Below are positions 12,226-24,318 of a stretch of DNA of 64,000 bases, in pieces. The notes beneath the pieces were generated by a model. The model ran no database searches and was not told the origin of the DNA. It worked only from the letters and a program-made list of their open reading frames with translations. This DNA comes from Albifimbria verrucaria. Lineage: Eukaryota; Ascomycota; Sordariomycetes; Hypocreales; Stachybotryaceae. Position numbers and translations under genes: made by a program. Positions within the stretch are counted from its first letter, which is position 1; every line of letters begins with the position of its first letter. The stretch spans positions 186,001 to 250,000 of the forward strand of contig JAHREC010000049.1 of NCBI GenBank assembly GCA_020081605.1, written 5' to 3'.

Positions 12226-13543
12226 ATGTATTTGACATTATTTGTCCTGTTCTGTCTTGCGGTTTGCCGCGCAGCCGACCTTGCTCGTCCGTGGGATATT
12301 GAACTTACAAAGGGTCCCAGCGAGGAGCCTAATACCTGCCAGAACTGGCGGGACGTAGTTCAGCGGGCCTACGACGAGGTTGAGACGCTAGTCGATGCTG
12401 CCCTGAGGGACCTGAAGATAGTGAGAGAGAAGCGACCGGACTGGGCAACTGACAATGATGGTCGTAAAAAATACGAAAATTGGAATCGTATCGACCGCAA
12501 TCTGCAAACATTTTTGGATTCAGCATGGACCCTGAAGAGCCTGATGCCGACAGCGAGTACATGAAAAACATCCTTGGTACGTGCAATCATGTTATACTAC
12601 TTCCTGGCATTTCTGACTTTGTCTCAGAGGTCCTTGAGCCCATGTCCAAGACTCTGAAAGAGGGCTCTGAGCCAGAACTGCACTATAAAGTACAATTCGA
12701 AAAGGCAGCCATTGCCTGCTCTGATGAAGGTTGGAGATATGTTGCGCCAGGGATGTCGACCCAAATGACCTCGAAGCACGATCTCTTCGAGATGTTCCCG
12801 GAAGGGAAAAGTTCAAGGACACGGGTGCCTGGGTCTGGAAGTCTCGATACCTCTGGATCAAGGACAGGACTACCACGGAGAAGGTTAATCTCTGTCGGCC
12901 AGGCGTGCAAGCAGTTGTGGCCCACGCCGCGGACTTGCTCACCCTATGCCTACGGGCTGAAGACGAATTCGGGGAACCGCTCCGGGTTACCATTGATCGT
13001 GAACTTGTAACCAAACGCAGGTCATTGGACGAAATCATGGACTATGGTGGTCTCGTATCAACTACCCTACTGCACGAGCTGAGCCATCTCTTCGGAGCAT
13101 GGGGTGACCCCACAGTTGACGACTGGCTAGAAGGTGCCACTGAACATCGAGTCGGTAAGCCAGAATCAGAGACTGATAGTGGCCAACAAACTTAGGATGA
13201 CTGCTCATAATACTTCACAGTTATCGATCAACAGGCGGTCAATGCAGACGGCCAACTGCTATATGCCGGATCTGTAGCAGACGAGTATGGCTATAGACCA
13301 GACACCACAGATTCAGAAACAGACGGAAAGAAGAATATGAAGACACTTACTTGTAAGTCTACCTGACAAGCAAAATAGGAGTCTGTTCCTTGTGATAACA
13401 CATCTGACTCAATGATAGACGGGTATAGGAAAGTTGTAAATTTGGCCAAATCACACGAGGATAACGTAAATACCGGGCCACAAAAGAGTGTCAATACAGC
13501 GGATTCTTATCCAATGTTTGCTGTAGCATCGTCAGTTAACTAA
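12226..13543 (+). CDS. Secreted zinc metalloprotease, aspzincin-like (HExxH)
   Basis: ATG 12226 opens a clean signal peptide (MYLTLFVLFCLAVCRA). The zinc motif HELSHLFG is near 13073-13096, followed after the next intron by ADEYGY, which resembles but does not exactly match the D-x-x-Y-G third-ligand motif of M35 aspzincins. Introns: 12577..12627, 13155..13220 and 13353..13418, all with canonical ends and consistent phase. Two frame breaks fit single-base losses in T5 at 12511-12515 and A4 at 12807-12810; family-like sequence continues after both. Stop at 13541-13543, about 370 aa. Likely an extracellular endopeptidase. The M35 assignment is tentative; the HExxH metalloprotease call is stronger. 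Confidence 0.75.
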
Positions 13544-14692
13544 AGGCCTCTTCCAATGCATAATTGGCTGACATTCGATTATAGTCTCTTCTCTGATCTG
13601 GACTGGACACAGGGCACGCGGCCGGAGCCCTTTGTGTTTGATACAAACAGCTAAGGATTCTTGATTACAGTTGAAGAATATCCAGAAATCACTAGTTATT
13701 AGCATATTTCTTTTCATTGGTGGCCATCAGATGGGAGATATGTAGTCATCACGTAGGCATTTGGTTTTACAAGATCACAGCATAAAAGTCAACCAGAGCC
13801 ACTGAAGACAAGAAAGCAAATCCTAGTCTATCATAAATACTACTATGAAAGTCACGAGAAGGCTTGAACTCCTGTTCTAGAATTGACTAAAGAGGTATGA
13901 TAATGCATTCAAGCGCATGCTCTGGACTTGCAGGCTCTTCCTTCTTGGTCCGGGACAAGTAATTCAAACTCTGGTTAGGTTGTAGCATAACCTTGCTGTG
14001 TGATGAAAACAAAAGTTCCATTCACATAACCATCGGCTTGGATGCCATACCTGAGATACCTCTCAATGGAAATCCATATACTTGCTCAACGCTGCCTCAT
14101 GACCATCCACGAACGGACATTGGACGATCATCAACACCGGTTCCTTTCAGTATGCGATTAGTTCCGTCAGCTTATGGCATCATTGGCTTGTCATGAAGGA
14201 GTTAGACCCTGTATTCCGTGTTCACGTAGGTCAAGACGTTGAACCAATCGACGTCATGAAGCCTGATCATGTCAATTCGTTAAGCTTAGAACTATAGCTC
14301 TGCTTATGCCTGGAAGGATTCTATCAGGCGACCATGAAATCAGCATTAATTCTTCTCTATGCTGACACATGTGGTGTGAGCCGCTGGTCGCGGCGCTCCT
14401 AGAGTAGGCCCTTCCCGAGGGTGGTCAGACGGGAGTGCACATCTTGCGTAACCCTAAATCAAGGCAGGGCCACGCTAGGCTGACACCCTTATTGATTTTG
14501 AGATGGGTGTGATAGATCGAGATTCACATGCTTAAACGACCTCGCTTTGTGTCGGTGGAGTCGTGGAGAGGTAGATTACCGAAATGCCAATAGCTTGACA
14601 AACTTGGATAGATTCAAGTTCAATTCCACGCTTGTCCACCATAATCTGTCATAACTCGTACACAGAAACCTCTGTTGAAATCAATTCACAAA
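13544..14692. other. Intergenic region
   Basis: About 1.1 kb with no supported gene; the short frame at 13993-14196 lacks any family feature. It holds the promoter of the first PIR-like gene. Confidence 0.5.
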
Positions 14693-15390
14693 ATGAATTT
14701 GAAAAGTGTCTTCTTTCTAACCGCCCTTGGCCTGGTCTCTGCGGCTACGCCGTCCAGAATTGTCGCACGCAAAGACGATGCTTCTCCGCCCTGTGCCTTC
14801 TCTCTTTCTGCATCAGCACCGTTTGATGGGAGCCTTTGGCAGTTTCCTGACGGCCAGATTCGTGTCAATGGATCTCGCGTGAAATCAACATTTTGGATTG
14901 ACAATGAGGGTGGCATCAAGGACGTTCGTGGTTTTGGATGCTTCATCACGGGTATGTCTTCTTTTACATCCTAGCACAAAGTCGGACTACTAAGTCATGC
15001 AACAGATTTACCGGCTACACAGGTTCGCTGTGCACAAAGGAGAAGTCCTCGAAGGGATTTAGTATCGACGCGGAAAACAATCTCAACTACAAGAACAACA
15101 ACAAATTTTTCGCCTGCCCCGGGTTATACGGCGAATATTCGCTCACCTACAAGTCCTACTTGAACCCAGAAAAGTGCTTGCCCATTACCTTGAAAGCGAG
15201 CGACTGTGGCAACCCATGTCCTGCAGCGTCAACCATATGGGAAACATGCGTTAGCACTACTACAACGACAACGACGTTTACAAACACCGAGGTAAAGACG
15301 ACTCAGGACTGTAAGGCTAAATCCTTCACTACCAGTTGGCGGGAGAGCCCTACCTTTGGGAATGTTACCACTCCTACTCCGGTCATGTAA
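14693..15390 (+). CDS. PIR-like cell-wall protein, copy 1
   Basis: ATG 14693 starts a signal peptide (MNLKSVFFLTALGLVSA). The body matches the C-terminal domain of fungal PIR1-like wall mannoproteins: FSLSASAPFDG, FPDGQIRVNG, STFWIDNEGGI, then KFFACP, EKCLPITLKASDCG, and a Thr-rich tail (CVSTTTTTTTF) suited to O-glycosylation. The intron 14952..15005 sits at the same place as in the downstream paralogue. A one-base break fits loss of an A at 15036-15038; after it the alignment to copy 2 resumes. The protein is about 214 aa, secreted and probably wall associated. No GPI signal is evident. Confidence 0.8.
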
Positions 15391-16024
15391 GGTAGTTGAT
15401 CAATGAATCTGGATAGCTAGCCAAGGCTGTAGGGCAGTTTCTACATTAAGGACCTGAAGCTAGGATGGAATGATGCTTGAACTATGTAAAGCGCGACAAC
15501 GAAGATAAATCCATCTATAAATTTGATGTTGCTAAAATTCCTTCCTGAACCAAGGTAGTTTCAATCATCTTGTCTTCACAACTTTCTCCATCTGATAACC
15601 ATTTTTTCAATGCTCGAATCTGAATGCTCTCAAAGACAAGCACTATTCTGAACATTGTGACAAAATATCATATCAATTTCCTAAACTAGATATTTGTATT
15701 CCTGGCAATAAATACTCTGGTCCGTCGTCAGACTACAAGAAAAGGGTGCCTCTGAGTTATCAACTTGTGACACATCATCCTTACTATCTCTTAGTGATGA
15801 GTATCAAGCATCTTCAGCTGCTGGTTCATCATGCCACGTCCTGCCGCAGCTGCAAGCTTTCCTGGCAGCTTCATGAAGCTGAAACTTCTCTTCATGACAG
15901 CATCGCCCGACCGGGAGATGCTGCTAACAATTTGCAACAGCCACACTGGCTCTTTATCATTCTTCAAAGGGGTTGCTCGTCCCCGAAATCGCTATGGTCC
16001 CTGATTTGTGTGACAAGGAGCGCT

Positions 16025-16701
16025 TCAGACTCGCTTTGAAGCCCCAAGTTGTCGGAGTCTACCACCGCGAGACTGAACAGAGTGCCTGCTACCACACTCA
16101 GACGGCATAGTGAGAGTTGTCTCAACCGAGCCCGCTGAGCCGTAGCGATTAGAAGAGAAGGTATTGGATCCGACAGCGGATACTGGGCTATGCGTCTGAC
16201 TTGAGGGCGTTCCACCGTGCAAGCTTAATTCATGGTGGATTGCCCTATCGGTTGCACAATCGTGATACTCTTGCGGTATCTGAGGTACGGCTGGTATGTC
16301 CAGCTCCAAGCGCGACATTGGGCGGGAGGTATACATTGATACAGACCGCCACTCATCCGCATCGTGGCCGGAGAGAATTTCAATATTCTCATCTTGCTTT
16401 CCAGAAGAGATTCCCCTTTGTAGTCCCATTGGTTATTGCCAGAGTGGCTATCAACATCAAAGAGTCTTCTGAGCCTCAAGACAGACTCCACATACTCAGA
16501 CGAGGAGTGTATAGGAGCTGGATCTTGCTCCTGGCCACAGATATCTGGGCGCGAAGTCTTGGGATTGCATACATTCGATGCCTCAAGAATTTGCAAACGA
16601 TCATGTTGATCTTGAATGACTTTCTCATGGCGCTGTAGTGTTGACAAAATCCCTAGCAGAATCTCAGGGCTCGCCAACTGGATTGGGGTGTCGGAAGACA
16701 T
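16025..16701 (-). CDS. Hypothetical protein, Ser/Gly/His-rich C-terminus
   Basis: From ATG 16701 (MSSDTPIQLASPEILLGIL) the frame begins with a helical, coiled-coil-like stretch (LQRHEKVIQDQHDRLQILEA) and continues into a low-complexity Ser/Arg-rich tail closing at 16025. A single-base break near 16394 separates the two halves; compensating it gives a continuous protein of about 225 aa. It is transcribed against the two PIR-like genes that flank it. I do not recognise a family. Confidence 0.55.
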
Positions 16702-17247
16702 CAGGTCAGACAAGAAACGTAACAAGCTGTGAGAAAGAAAGAGTTTGGTGATGGGAGAGATGGGGGCACCGAGAACCCGATATTTCGGCTTCAGTGCAGT
16801 GCAGTGAACATTAGGTATGAGAGCAGAGTCTTACATGGTCAGACCAGGCCCACCATGTTCCAACTACCGAATGATCGGATGTAAACGTGCGTTGGAATTG
16901 ATCCCTGTCTAAAATATGCAGTGAGATCAACGTGACAGCCGCGCACTTTTGCTCTGACACAGTCCACGTCGTGCGGATCACCGATCCTATGAACATTTCA
17001 TCCACCGTGAATCAGGCTACCACAATGGTCAAAACCTGTTTTAAAATGTATATTCTCCTCAGGTTTACGTCAGAGTAAGCCAGAGACATGAACCAAGTGA
17101 AGCCAGGATAAACTCGTGATCAAACCGGGCGAGAAGGATCATCTCGGCTGGTTCGCATTGAATCTCGGGGATATTGCCAGGATGGGTTGGTGCTGATTTC
17201 CAAGATAGCCACATAGATCATGGGGGCAAGGGTGTAGAGAAGTCGGT

Positions 17248-17255
17248 CTATATAG
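17248..17255 (+). promoter_or_regulatory. TATA box of PIR-like copy 2
   Basis: CTATATAG lies about 75 bp before ATG 17327, a normal fungal spacing. Confidence 0.5.
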
Positions 17256-17326
17256 GATAATGAGTCTCGAGAAATGACTATTTCCGAGCAAACTACGTGA
17301 CTAGACTCCCAAACGCCATAGTTACT

Positions 17327-18110
17327 ATGAAGCTCTTGTCACTTCAACTAACCATCTCCATCCTATTGCCACTAGTTGCCGCAAAGAAAGGCGACGATTG
17401 TTGCAAGTTTTCTTTGACTTCTCCCGGTTGCTTTCCTGGACCTGCCGGCCAACTCGAAGATGGTCAGATCAGGTTTAATGGCTCTTATCCCGAGTCAACA
17501 TTCTGCCTGAACAAAAATGGCGGCATAACCGACCAAAACGGCTTTGGTTGCATTGTAACTGGTGAGTATGGTTCTAATGCGTGGAGGATTTTGCCTAGAA
17601 CTGACCTGTCTGTCAGAGGCGCCCACAACTCAGATTCAATGTGACCATGGGAAAGAGCCAACCCCAGGGTTCTCAGTAGGCGGGGACAATCTTCTTCAAT
17701 ACAAGGGCTCTTCAAAATTCTTTGCCTGTCCAGCTACAGACACGGAGTATAATATCTACGTCTCTCCTAACTTTGGCCAAGAAAAGTGCTTCCCTATTAC
17801 CCTCAAAACTAGCGGCTGTGGTGCGGAACCCAGCTCATCATGTCCAGGTGTGAGCGCAAGCACCGTCTGGATTACGCAGTGGGCGACGGAGACCGTATCC
17901 GTGGCCGTCACCTCCACCATCACAAGCGTTGAATCCTGTCCAGTGACGGAGTCAAGCATAGTTTCCACTTCCATCACGTCGCAGTGGACAAACACGACTG
18001 TTCCTTGTGGAAAGTGTTCTGGCCATGGGAATCAGACTCATCAAACGCCGCCTCTTGCCCCCGATAGCTCTACTACTGGTGCAACGATAACTCCAATTTT
18101 CGAGCCTTGA
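17327..18110 (+). CDS. PIR-like cell-wall protein, copy 2
   Basis: Intact two-exon gene (17327..17561, 17617..18110; intron 55 nt), 242 aa. Signal peptide MKLLSLQLTISILLPLVAA. Family motifs in order: CKFSLTSPGC, AGQLEDGQIRFNG, STFCLNKNGGITD, GFGCIVT, PTPGFSVGG, KFFACP and EKCFPITLKTSGCG. A Ser/Thr-rich tail with repeated TSITS-type runs follows. It is paralogous to the gene at 14.7 kb (same intron position, same motif order, same strand), so the pair arose by local duplication. Predicted role is secreted wall or surface glycoprotein. Confidence 0.85.
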
Positions 18111-19109
18111 TCCATCCAGGCTGTGCTCGGTCAATATGTAAGGGCGTTCAGTTGGAAATTCGGAGGAGAAAGGCAAAGCTGATAAAGTTAACTAGGGTTA
18201 CACATTTAGTGTGGTTTTGAGATCGTTTGCTGGGTCAAGAGTGGTTGATGGCAAAGCTGAGGTTCATATCCTGTCAGTGGACAAATTAATATTTCCATTA
18301 TTTACAACGCTACAATTGATATCAACCATTTTCCATTGGCTCACTTCTTTCCCTTCCATTGACATTGTGAAGAACCGAACGAGTGACAAGTCTAACTAGA
18401 GAAACTTACCAACTCCAGCTAGTCTCAATTCCACTGGACCACCTCTAGTTGAAGGCCGAACGATTCGGCGTCTACACGCACCAGCAATACTCTATGGTCA
18501 TTGAAGAGTAATTGGGTTGGCTGCTCGTAAATATTTTTGCATGTTCAAAGACTCCATTATCATATCGGTCTCAACAACCTCTTACATAGCATGTTAGTAT
18601 ATAAAGAAACTCAATAATTTCCTCTTAATACAAGGTATATTATACACATACATGTAAAGTTTAAAAAATCCTAGGATTTCTATCGCCAGTTAACTGACTA
18701 GTTAGCCAGTATCAATAACTCTTTCTTGTAAGAATTGGATTAGGTCCATGTCCGATGTCGAATTGCAGTCTTCAGACTTTCAACCAGATCCGCCATTCAT
18801 AATAATAATAAAAAAAAATGCAGCCGTTCTATTTCTTGGCCTTCATCAGGTTCTTTGTTCACCTATGTCTATCCCAATTTCACTCACAATAGCACTATCT
18901 TGCGATCTTTCTATCCGCCGCCAATTCTAGTTGCTCCTTCCAGGGCCAAGGCAATGCCAGGGCCCGTATCATATTTTCTTTTTTTTTAAAAAAAAAAACC
19001 ACCTAATATTCTAGAGTCATTGAATTGGGAATTCCCAGATTGACTTATAGTACATGGAACTTAGCAAGAGATAACAGACTCTAGTATTTCCTGAATAGAC
19101 CTTGGCTAA
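18111..19109. other. AT-rich intergenic region with low-complexity runs
   Basis: About 1 kb, no gene. It contains an AAT microsatellite running into an A-rich tract near 18801-18818 and a T9-A10 palindromic run at 18979-18997. Confidence 0.6.
18979..18997. repeat. T9A10 homopolymer palindrome
   Basis: Nine T followed by ten A, a perfect inverted repeat in the 3' region between PIR-like copy 2 and the convergent F-box gene. It could serve as a bidirectional poly-U/poly-A signal or simply be low-complexity sequence. Confidence 0.7.
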
Positions 19110-20641
19110 TTAATGAATTGTTAACCTAGCCATATCGAGCGGTAACTCGACATTCTTTTCTAGATGCTGCCAAGTGAGAGTAATTCCACATTCGGCCAAG
19201 TCCTCTTTGATGACGGCGACTGTGCGGAGAGAAAATGGTAAGGGTTGTAAATGTATATGCCTCAAATGTGGCAGGTGCTTCTGCCACTTTTCATAAGGGA
19301 GCGGAGCACAGATCCCAAGCCACTGCGTGCCCATATGCGAAGGAGATCTTGTCCATGCTCTGGCATGAAGTGGAACGTCAACGAGACGATATTTGGTGGC
19401 AAAGTATTGAGAAACCGGGGCCAGGTGTTGACTTCAAGCCAATCAATAAGCAGGTGTGGCTCTATCGAGAGGTGCTTGAGCTTATGAAGCCTTGGCAGAC
19501 ATGTTACCTTGTTGAGGGGTCCAAGTTGACTTGCAGCGTACTCCGCCAAGCACAGAGTTGTATTTAGAGAAAACCTCTCTAGTGTCTCCGCTCGACTAAG
19601 AAGTATCTCGTTCAGGTCACTTTCCCGCTCCGAATCCGACGAAACTGAGGCTCTCAGAGTCAGGAGAGTGATAGACAGTGACCTCACGCATGTTGAAAGC
19701 CTGATAAGCGTTTCGATTGAAGCCAGCCCAGTGCTGACGGTTAAATTCATCTCCTGTAGCCGCGCAAGGCCTTTCGCCGTTGTTCTGGCCACAGTCAGAT
19801 CATTCGTCCAGGTGGACGCTATGTGAACACTGTGCAACCCGGGATGGCACAGAAGTGGCAGGGATGCTTGGGCCTGGGATGAGACTACCCAATTGTAGGC
19901 ATGATTGCCACCTAAGCTAGAGAATTCGGCCTGGAGTTGGAGTGTTTTCAAGCCTGGAAGAAATGGTGTGCTGCCACCCGACTGATCGATAAGCCTTTGG
20001 ACTTTTTGGTCGAATTCTTGGGATGGTTGAGTCAGAAGCCCTTGTAACAGCAGTCTCTCTACTTTAAATGTCATGCCAAGTAGGGCAGCTACCAGCCTCG
20101 GTACTAGTTTTTCCAGATGCTGCGTTGAAATTGCGCTTATTGCGTTGCTTTTGGAGTCGCCGGTGGGTGGAATGGACAGGCCCACGGCATCAAATATCGC
20201 CAAATCTGCAGGGTCAAGATGCGGCAATAAGTTGCACAAGTCCTTCCATACTGGGACCATTTTAACGTCAAGGGTTGGAATTTCAGAGAAATCAGCCGAC
20301 AGCGGGACGAACAGCGCCAAATTCCTGATCAGAGGCCGCAGCTCGCGATTTTGTGACAAGGTTCTGGCTAGAAGGAGAACCAAATTGGCCCCATCGGCGT
20401 ATGTCCATGCCGTACGTCTGCGAGAAAATAAGACTATGGTCTCGTAGAGATACGGCCGGGCAAGATCTCTGAACCATCGTGATGTCAGGCAGAGCTCCCG
20501 CAGCACTGCGTGCCGGGAGCAGAAATCCTCGCTGCGTGGTGTTGCCTGGCAGAGGTCTGGCGGAGGCAGTCTCACATACTGCAGAATGTGATGCCAGAGC
20601 TCGATTGGAAGCAGACGCGGCGTGAGTGATTTAGATGCCAT
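19110..20641 (-). CDS. F-box/LRR-like protein
   Basis: ATG 20641 begins MASKSLTPRLLPIELWHHIL, an F-box-type start (LPxEL-x-x-x-IL) followed by CLTSRWFRDLARPYLYE, which is typical of fungal F-box proteins. Leucine-rich segments follow (PGLKTLQLQAEF, ARLQEMNLTVS, HKLKHLSIEPHL). The main frame of 459 codons closes at 19262, but protein-like sequence (LPYEKWQKHLPHLRHIHL) continues in the next frame to 19110. A single-base break near 19330-19360 is therefore likely and the true protein is about 485-500 aa. Probable SCF ubiquitin-ligase adaptor; target unknown. Confidence 0.75.
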
Positions 20642-21127
20642 TTATTACCGTCGTCTTATGGAATCGTAAGGGTGCGTTAGTGGGTGCATGGTCGTCATCG
20701 CGAGTTTGGCGTGGCATTTTTGGTTCCACCTTTCAGCGAATTCTTTGTCAGCGACCACTTGGGGTCTAAGCTCGACTAGGACTAGTGATACTGATTTTTC
20801 AAGAGTGTGTACCTACTCAGCTTGGTGAGAGAATCGATGCGTGGTTGATATAAGATGTATCTAAGCCATGATCCACCAGTACGTGAAAGTGTAAGTGCGG
20901 CACATACGAAGACCTGTTATCAGTTTCAGTCATATGAAGAACGGGCCTTATAACCATATATATCCAACCATGGCTACATACATGTCTTCCATATTACAAG
21001 TCGGGCTGATTGGCTGTCATACGTTTATCATAGGGCGCAGTCTCCTTTTCAATCATGCACTTGCCTTGTTTGCGTAGTTTGCCGCAACTGCTGTATTGAA
21101 GATTAAATAAACACATTTAGAAATATC
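20642..21127. other. Intergenic region
   Basis: About 490 bp, no gene seen. It includes the F-box gene promoter and the 3' flank of the HET gene. Confidence 0.5.
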
Positions 21128-23770
21128 CTATATAATTTTAATAACATACGCCGTACCATCTCTCAGACTCGCAACATCTTTTACGTCAAGACCAACTGTA
21201 GCTTTATCTATATCCCCTTCGCCTCGTAGCCGCCATGAAGACATCATTTCCGAATGAACGTTATTCAATCGCGAGGTCACATATTCGCCCCTATACGCCA
21301 CGCGCCCTTCCTTCGATAAACTCCATCTGCGACAGGATCCAAGAAGAGACCCCGCATCTCTGAATAGTCATATGGATAATCTCTCTCGCCAATGGCAAGC
21401 GGCATCAACAAGGAGTCACCTTCGATGCTTTCCAAGTCGTAATCCGGGTACGCAGTGAACTGGTTTGCCACCCCATAACCATGGATGTGGACTGAAAAGT
21501 GTCGATTACGAAGCCAGTGTTTCGTATCAATAGTAACTTGAAATAGAGTTTGAACGCGGATCCGAACAAAGCCACTCGTAACTTCGCCGAATTCGTCGTC
21601 CACATACGTCGTGGCGGCTTCTGTGATGGCTGGTCAGCTGAGGGGACCAGCGACGAGCGGTTTTGAGTCTTGATTTCAGAGCATGGTTGAAGAATTAGCA
21701 CTGGGACATACCTATTACTCTCGCTAATGGTGGCCGTAAAGGGTCGTTGTTGACAAAAGTAGCATACTCACCGTCGAGTGGATTTAAAAAGCCATCTGGA
21801 AACAAGACCTCGCCATCCACAGAAGCCCAGGACCATGATGGCGCCCGATACGTCGTTGCTGTATTTTTGTGCATGGTGAGCTCGAGGGCGGTTTGTACCA
21901 AGTCAGTAACCTAATCAAATCCTTCACCCACAACCCAGCAACATAATTTGAACCATAGACAGGAGCTAGTATCCGCGCCAAACCAGAGATGGCTACTAAC
22001 TTGTCTCTACTAAAGGTCAACTTTCTCTTGCTGTAATCTTCCACTATGTCGGACCATTGGCGTACGTTTTGCGTATGGGCTAATGGGTTGATGTCTCGTA
22101 CAAGGTATAAGTAATTTCCTGGCGACATTTTCGTGATTCCTTCCTGGAAGAGATCAGGTAGTGTTTCGTAGGCATTGCAAAACCGGCATTCCCAAGCGAT
22201 TTGTTCGCGACCAAAATACAAGGTTCTTGGGCAGAGTAAGCGCTCTTGAAGTGTCCAAGCTCGAGCAGCAAGTTTACTCTCATTGATCACCGCCTTCGTG
22301 TCGCTGGTAATGCAGTTCCATGTATACCATTTCGACCAAATATCGTAAGATCCCCATTTCATTGGAAGTAGGGAACCTGTCCTGTATGAGGAAATTTTAC
22401 TTTGAAAGTATAGGGAACAATTGGCCTGTTATCAAAGAAGCATCCACTGTTTCCATCCGGAGCATCCGCAGCTGCGATATTCAAGCTAGAGTTTGAGTAG
22501 ACGTAGCTCATTGTGGCTGACTCGCGCTGCCAGTCCTCTTCATCTTCTTGTATAACACACAGAGTATCGATCTAGTAGTACCATCAAATCAGCACTGCGT
22601 TTCCAACAAGTCGAATTTATATGGTATGACGTATGGAAGATTTATACTCCTTCCTACTGTACTGTGAAGCGTGGAGACCACCGAAAACATACCCAAATAT
22701 ACAGGAAACCCAAGTTTCGTGCCGCCGTAATGGCGTCCCTGAAGGTTTTCGAGAGGCACTCGAACCGAATTGTGACAAAGAAAGCTTTGTAGTTCTTCCG
22801 AGTAAGCTTCATGACTGGTGCTGAGCCCCAGCAATGTGATAATGTGGCGTACTGTGTATGAACTGGCAGCGATTTCGATAGTACTAAACGGATTTCATCA
22901 TCGCATATGCCAACATATAACAATCGTGTTGGAAGCACTTTGGCAGAAAGGGTCATCGCACATATCTGATGTTGGTTTCTGCAGACTTGAAGCCATTCGG
23001 TGGCAAGATCCCAGACCGGTTTGCAGTTTGTAGAGGGATGCGATATGGCCGGCGAAGAATTGCTGATTCGATCTGTAATCTATGAGTAAACGTATATAGA
23101 CGATAGTCAACTGTTTCTCACCAGCAGCAAACATCATGAAATACGGCTTCAGCCGCCTATCATCAAAATCGTAGACCAGTTCGACATAATAACAAGGCGT
23201 ATACCGATCATGTATGTATATTTTCACGTGGCTGTTTGCAGTATAATTCGCACGGAGCCGAAACGTTTGGAGAACCTCTTCGTTATATCTGTACAAACTG
23301 CGCAACAGCATCTTACAGAGAGGACACCAACAATGTTCAAGGACTTTGAAACTGTGGTGAGCATGGTTACGTTCGTGAGATGGAATGCCAATGCCATCTG
23401 GATGCTTCCATGTTGCAAATATCATTTGGCATTCAAGACATAAGCCCGCGAAATTCTGTTTAGCATAGACTTCGGCTGGAGTAGGATTTTCCTTTACATA
23501 ATCTGCAGCTTGGGGATCGGTAGACAGATTCCGTTTAAGTCGAGCTACCGGGAGCTCTACAGATCGATGATTGAGAGTTGGAGTTGATACTGGAGACTTA
23601 ATTTGGAGAGGGACAGCGAGGAGTGGCTTTGGTCTCTTTTGGTTGACTTTCTGTGATCCATCCATGTCTTGGTAACGGCAAATAGTTTCCAAATACTGTA
23701 CGAAGTTGCAGGTTTGGTGGAACAGGCGCAGCGCGGTGTTCTTGGTACAGTATAGAGGTTCCCCGCACAT
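21128..23770 (-). CDS. HET-domain (heterokaryon incompatibility) protein 1, multi-exon, frame-broken
   Basis: The HET signature YATLSHCWG is near 22840-22870. IDTLCVIQEDEEDW follows across an intron (roughly 22566-22690), then ARAWTLQERLLCPRTLYF and APSWSWASVDGEV, the usual order of PF06985 proteins. The N-terminal 200 residues (from ATG 23770) contain CLECQ and HCWCPLCKMLL, a cysteine-rich preface common in HET proteins. Introns near 23085-23125 and 21620-21715 have canonical ends. Frame changes near 23020, 22380, 21905 and 21285 fit small indels. The C-terminus reads to about 21128. Such proteins trigger programmed cell death on non-self recognition; the partner is unknown here. Confidence 0.85.
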
Positions 23771-24318
23771 ATGTGAAATTACAATGCTACTCCCTCAATA
23801 TCTTAGTGAGTGAGTGTGCAAAGGCTCCAAAAATCTATCAGCCCCACAGCGTCTTAGTCAACATGTCGGTACGTTGGCAAACTCCAAGGAAAAAGAAAGG
23901 CTGGCTTGGATTGGTGAGGAATCAGGACACGAGAAGCATGGAGGGAAATGCCAGCGGAAATCCCATTCAACTTGGCAAGGTAGCGTCCTAGTATGAAAGG
24001 ACAGAATTATTCCGCTCCTTGGCCTTGGCAATGTAGAATTTGTACAACCCTGGACTTGATGCAGTTGGCCCCTCCACATCCAATTCTTGATGGTAAGGCA
24101 GCCGGCATGAGCAAGGGGCCATGAAGTCCTTATCGGATTTTGGTGGTACAAGAGTTACCTGAGGTCTTCGAGTACCAAATGGGTACATAAGTTCTCTACT
24201 CATCTCTCACAAGTCGTTGAAGAAATTTAATCATGTCATTGTGATAATGAGATCTCAAATTGGTCTAGGGTAGTTGCCGTACTGCCATGAGCCTAACATT
24301 TCTTCTGTCTTGCCAATA
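23771..24318. other. Intergenic region between HET gene and xylanase
   Basis: About 550 bp. Short opposite-strand frames at 23773-24203 show no family features. It contains the HET gene promoter and the xylanase 3' end. Confidence 0.5.
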
